Shown here: positions 5,995 through 7,765 of the stretch, one piece after another
Numbering within the stretch: the first letter of the stretch is position 1
Layout of the letters: every line of letters starts with the position of its first letter
From: Clostridiales bacterium UBA1390
GTDB taxonomy: Bacteria; Bacillota; Clostridia; Lachnospirales; Bianqueaceae
Length of the DNA: 7,765 nt
Reading direction: 5' to 3'
NCBI GenBank assembly: GCA_002305315.1
Contig: DBQQ01000059.1
Location: forward strand, 1-7,765
Program-made: the position numbers and the translations under genes
The notes under the pieces: model-generated
Told to the model about the DNA's origin: nothing
Databases searched by the model: none
What the model saw: the letters and a program-made list of their open reading frames with translations, nothing else

Positions 5995-7374
5995 ATAATA
6001 GTGCTCCAGGATCTCCTGATACGTGGCGCCACTTTCAGCCATCTTCCAGGCTCCTACCTGACTCATTCCGACGCCGTGTCCGTATCCGCCGCCGTAGAAA
6101 GTGACAGATGCTAGGGAACCATCTGCTCCGACGGTATGTTCCGCACACCAAAACGCGCTGGGAAGCGCACTCATTCCCTCTCTCGTTGAGCCATCATTTA
6201 ATGTCAGTGCGCTGTCTGTCGGCGCCAGGAGCCTGCGAATGTTATATTCCCCGCTGACTTTCACCGTCTTTTCACTGCCCTCCACGAGAATTTCTCCGAT
6301 GAGTCCCGAGGCGGCTCTCTGATATACGTAGATCCCCTGTAGCTCCCCTATGCTGCCGCCATCGTAAGATTCGAACTGATCTCCCGCAGCATCCAGCTGT
6401 GTCACGTAAGCACTGCCCAGCCCCGGCAGCACGGATCCAATCTGTGTTTCCAGGGCGTTTTTTGTCATGGTCACACGCCACCGGAACCATTGCGTATCTG
6501 CCTCAGGCGCCTCCACTTCCGAGCTGGTAATGAACTGTCGGAAATTCTCCTCGTCACTCAGATCTCCAAAATCCGGCGCGCTGTATTCCTTCAGACTGCT
6601 GAGACAGTTCGGACCTTCTGTCTGCCAGGCATCCGCATAATCCGCCGTCATCCCGCAGGAGGTGGAAAAATAATTGGCCGCCACCACCTCTCCCTCTTCC
6701 ATCAGGACAATGCCCCGGGTCTCCTCCACTGCCTGGATCGCCATTTCCGTCTCGGGCCAGTCATTATAGGTCTGACTGGAAACAGAATCATCCAGATCGG
6801 CTCCGTACTCGGCATATTTTCCCGAGGCACACTGCCGTACCGCAAAGCTGCGGGCACATACGGCCTGGGCTTTCATGGCTTCCAGCCCAAAGGACTCCGG
6901 CATCTCCGAGGTGATGACCGCGTACAGGTATTGTTCCAGGTAGATCTCGTTGATGATCCGGAATCCGCCGTCACAGGGCGTGATCTCTATGCAGCCGCGG
7001 TAGGCCGGCGGATCGCCCAATGAATTGGTCAGGGAGGTCAGAGTAAACCGCGCCTCGTCATCCGCAGAATACAGCCTGATGTTTTCACTCTGATAGGGCC
7101 AATTCCCAGCTTCCAGGGTAATCTCCTGATCAGCCATAAGCGTACTGACCGTCTCCTCTTCCTGCAGCCAGGAATCCTGTCCGCAGAGAACGCTGACGGA
7201 ACTATGCGTATAGCCGCCGCCTGGTGCCGAGATCAGGACACGGATCTTCTGCGGAATCACCGTATTCATCACTGGCAGAGTACTCTCCTCCTGTATCGGT
7301 GCCGCGACAGATATGGATTCTTCTGCAGTAACAGAAGAGTCCCCGATTGTCGGGGATGGTTCCTGCTCCGTCAT
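5965..7374 (-). CDS. SpoIID/LytB-domain protein, main extracytoplasmic part (downstream of an in-frame TGA)
   Basis: SpoIID is a lytic transglycosylase that cuts peptidoglycan glycan strands lacking stem peptides during engulfment; LytB proteins are relatives. From ATG 7374 this part has 469 residues. The conserved core starts near residue 127 and includes EIYLEQYLYAVITSEMPESF, where Glu157 of SEMP aligns with the catalytic glutamate, then EAMKAQAVCARSFAVR (165-180) and the YFSTSCGMTA segment (235-244). Near the end is YGGGYGHGVGMSQVGA (427-442). The first 40 residues are Ser/Glu/Pro-rich linker. Alone, this part has no signal peptide or membrane anchor. The same frame stays open upstream for 16 codons to a TGA at 7425-7423 and then continues into a 73-residue N-terminal piece carrying half a membrane helix. 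ATG 7374 has only a weak, distant GAGGGGG site. It is therefore probably the body of an interrupted gene, intact in all catalytic motifs. Confidence 0.93.
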   Translation of the reverse strand: MTEQEPSPTIGDSSVTAEESISVAAPIQEESTLPVMNTVIPQKIRVLISAPGGGYTHSSVSVLCGQDSWLQEEETVSTLMADQEITLEAGNWPYQSENIRLYSADDEARFTLTSLTNSLGDPPAYRGCIEITPCDGGFRIINEIYLEQYLYAVITSEMPESFGLEAMKAQAVCARSFAVRQCASGKYAEYGADLDDSVSSQTYNDWPETEMAIQAVEETRGIVLMEEGEVVAANYFSTSCGMTADYADAWQTEGPNCLSSLKEYSAPDFGDLSDEENFRQFITSSEVEAPEADTQWFRWRVTMTKNALETQIGSVLPGLGSAYVTQLDAAGDQFESYDGGSIGELQGIYVYQRAASGLIGEILVEGSEKTVKVSGEYNIRRLLAPTDSALTLNDGSTREGMSALPSAFWCAEHTVGADGSLASVTFYGGGYGHGVGMSQVGAWKMAESGATYQEILEHYYSDVVIGTMG

Positions 7375-7422
7375 AGCCTGTCTAGCCCCCTCTGAAAAAA
7401 ACGTCAGATAGATGACTCCCGC

Positions 7423-7425
7423 TCA
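7423..7425 (-). other. In-frame TGA interrupting the SpoIID/LytB gene
   Basis: Codon 74 counted from ATG 7644. The flanking codons read GTC CTC ATC TGA GCG GGA GTC. A single base change from GGA (Gly), TTA (Leu) or TGG (Trp) would produce it, and each of these residues fits a membrane helix. Confidence 0.9.
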
Positions 7426-7644
7426 GATGAGGACTAGAGCCGCAAAGACATAGTACGACTTCCAGCTTCTTCCCTTCTTTTTATATAGACTTCGATATTC
7501 TTCCGGCGTATAGCGCGGCTGCAGTACCCGTGGAGGCATCTGTACCATCGGTTCCACCTTTTTTTCGACTCGGGCCTCCTGGTACCGTACCGCGGGCTGC
7601 GTTTTCTTTTTTTTCGACGGAACTACCTCGCGAAAGACACGCAT
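7423..7644 (-). CDS. N-terminal fragment of the SpoIID/LytB protein, ended by a TGA inside the membrane helix
   Basis: From ATG 7644, with AAGGAG (7653-7658) 8 nt upstream, 73 residues are read before TGA at 7425-7423. The piece is basic, with a KKKK run (11-14) and a proline-rich middle, then KKKGRSWK directly before the hydrophobic SYYVFAALVLI. This is a positive-inside N-terminus of a type II membrane protein. After the TGA, in the same frame, comes AGVIYLTFF and the linker of the SpoIID-like domain. With any sense codon at the TGA the segment becomes one normal 20-residue helix and the whole gene has 559 codons. The upstream TTG at 7674 has no ribosome binding site and lies inside the candidate promoter. 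It could be a real point nonsense mutation or a sequencing error. Deliberate recoding is less likely: both the BrkB-family gene and this gene itself end in TGA. Confidence 0.85.
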   Translation of the reverse strand: MRVFREVVPSKKKKTQPAVRYQEARVEKKVEPMVQMPPRVLQPRYTPEEYRSLYKKKGRSWKSYYVFAALVLI

Positions 7645-7672
7645 CTTCACCACTCCTTCCCAGCGATACTCC

Positions 7673-7701
7673 AATATATGTGAGACCTGTCCCAGCTATG
7701 A
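7673..7701 (-). promoter_or_regulatory. Candidate sigma-E (sporulation) promoter of the SpoIID/LytB gene
   Basis: On the minus strand TCATAGC (7695-7701), a 14-bp spacer and CATATATT (7673-7680). The Bacillus subtilis sigma-E consensus is roughly KMATATT, 14-15 bp, CATACAMT. The -35 matches 5 of 7 positions and the -10 matches 6 of 8, with correct spacing. The start site would be near 7666, about 20 nt before the ATG. No sigma-A promoter fits as well on this strand. Confidence 0.5.
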
Positions 7702-7714
7702 CTTCGAGTTTTTG

Positions 7715-7743
7715 TTGCGCTCACCGTGGGGCTATGCTATAAT
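7715..7743 (+). promoter_or_regulatory. Sigma-A promoter directed out of the right end
   Basis: A perfect TATAAT (7738-7743) is preceded by TGC, giving an extended -10 box (TGnTATAAT). A weak -35, TTGCGC (7715-7720), lies 17 bp upstream. Transcription would begin near 7750, so the gene it drives lies beyond the window and is divergent from the SpoIID-like gene. Confidence 0.7.
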
Positions 7744-7765
7744 AGGCGTGGCTTTACGGCTTTCT

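Noticed and set aside
7423..7425. Selenocysteine or genome-wide UGA reassignment
   Set aside because: TGA ends the BrkB-family and SpoIID-like genes at sensible family lengths and tryptophan is written as TGG. A selenocysteine inside a membrane helix with no evident SECIS hairpin is unlikely.
7607..7614. Run of eight A (minus strand) in the SpoIID N-terminal piece as a phase-variation tract
   Set aside because: The frame is intact through the run, and it simply encodes the KKKK cluster. There is no evidence of slippage.

Overview
The window looks like chromosome of a low-to-mid GC, probably spore-forming member of the Clostridia. A Lachnospiraceae-type gut bacterium is the best guess. The evidence is AGGAGG-type ribosome binding sites, sigma-A promoters with extended -10 boxes, an acetyl-type MetA, a YihY/BrkB membrane protein, a SpoIID/LytB protein and a DUF4367 protein. 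No database search was possible, so family names rest on motifs recognised by eye.

Layout, left to right. (1) Positions 1-349 hold no gene. They contain two copies of a 74-bp tandem repeat, each with a strong hairpin, then a 77-bp imperfect palindrome that may be a bidirectional terminator or a small mobile relic. (2) Positions 350-1517, minus strand, hold a two-gene operon: a single-pass membrane protein with a DUF4367 domain, then a translationally coupled small secreted protein that starts with TTG. GC content falls from about 53% to about 31% within the first of these genes, near its domain boundary. (3) Positions 1650-4938, minus strand, hold metA (homoserine O-acyltransferase, acetyl-type by residue Glu111) followed 49 bp later by a large pectinesterase-like beta-helix protein. 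That protein has no signal peptide, and its catalytic residues look largely lost. (4) Positions 5074-5994, plus strand, hold a YihY/BrkB-family membrane protein. Its promoter interleaves with the divergent metA promoter around a shared 20-bp dyad. (5) Positions 5965-7644, minus strand, hold a SpoIID/LytB-type cell-wall protein whose frame is interrupted by one in-frame TGA in the middle of its only membrane helix. A sequence resembling a sigma-E (mother-cell sporulation) promoter lies just upstream. (6) At the right edge a strong sigma-A promoter points out of the window.

The genes do not form one pathway. They are methionine biosynthesis, a carbohydrate-esterase-like protein, membrane and sporulation or envelope functions, and a signalling-like membrane/secreted pair. 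No phage, CRISPR, toxin-antitoxin or complete insertion sequence is visible. The points most worth following up are the interrupted SpoIID gene with its sporulation-type promoter, the degenerate pectinesterase, the interleaved metA/brkB promoters, the composition break in the DUF4367 gene and the structured repeats at the left end.
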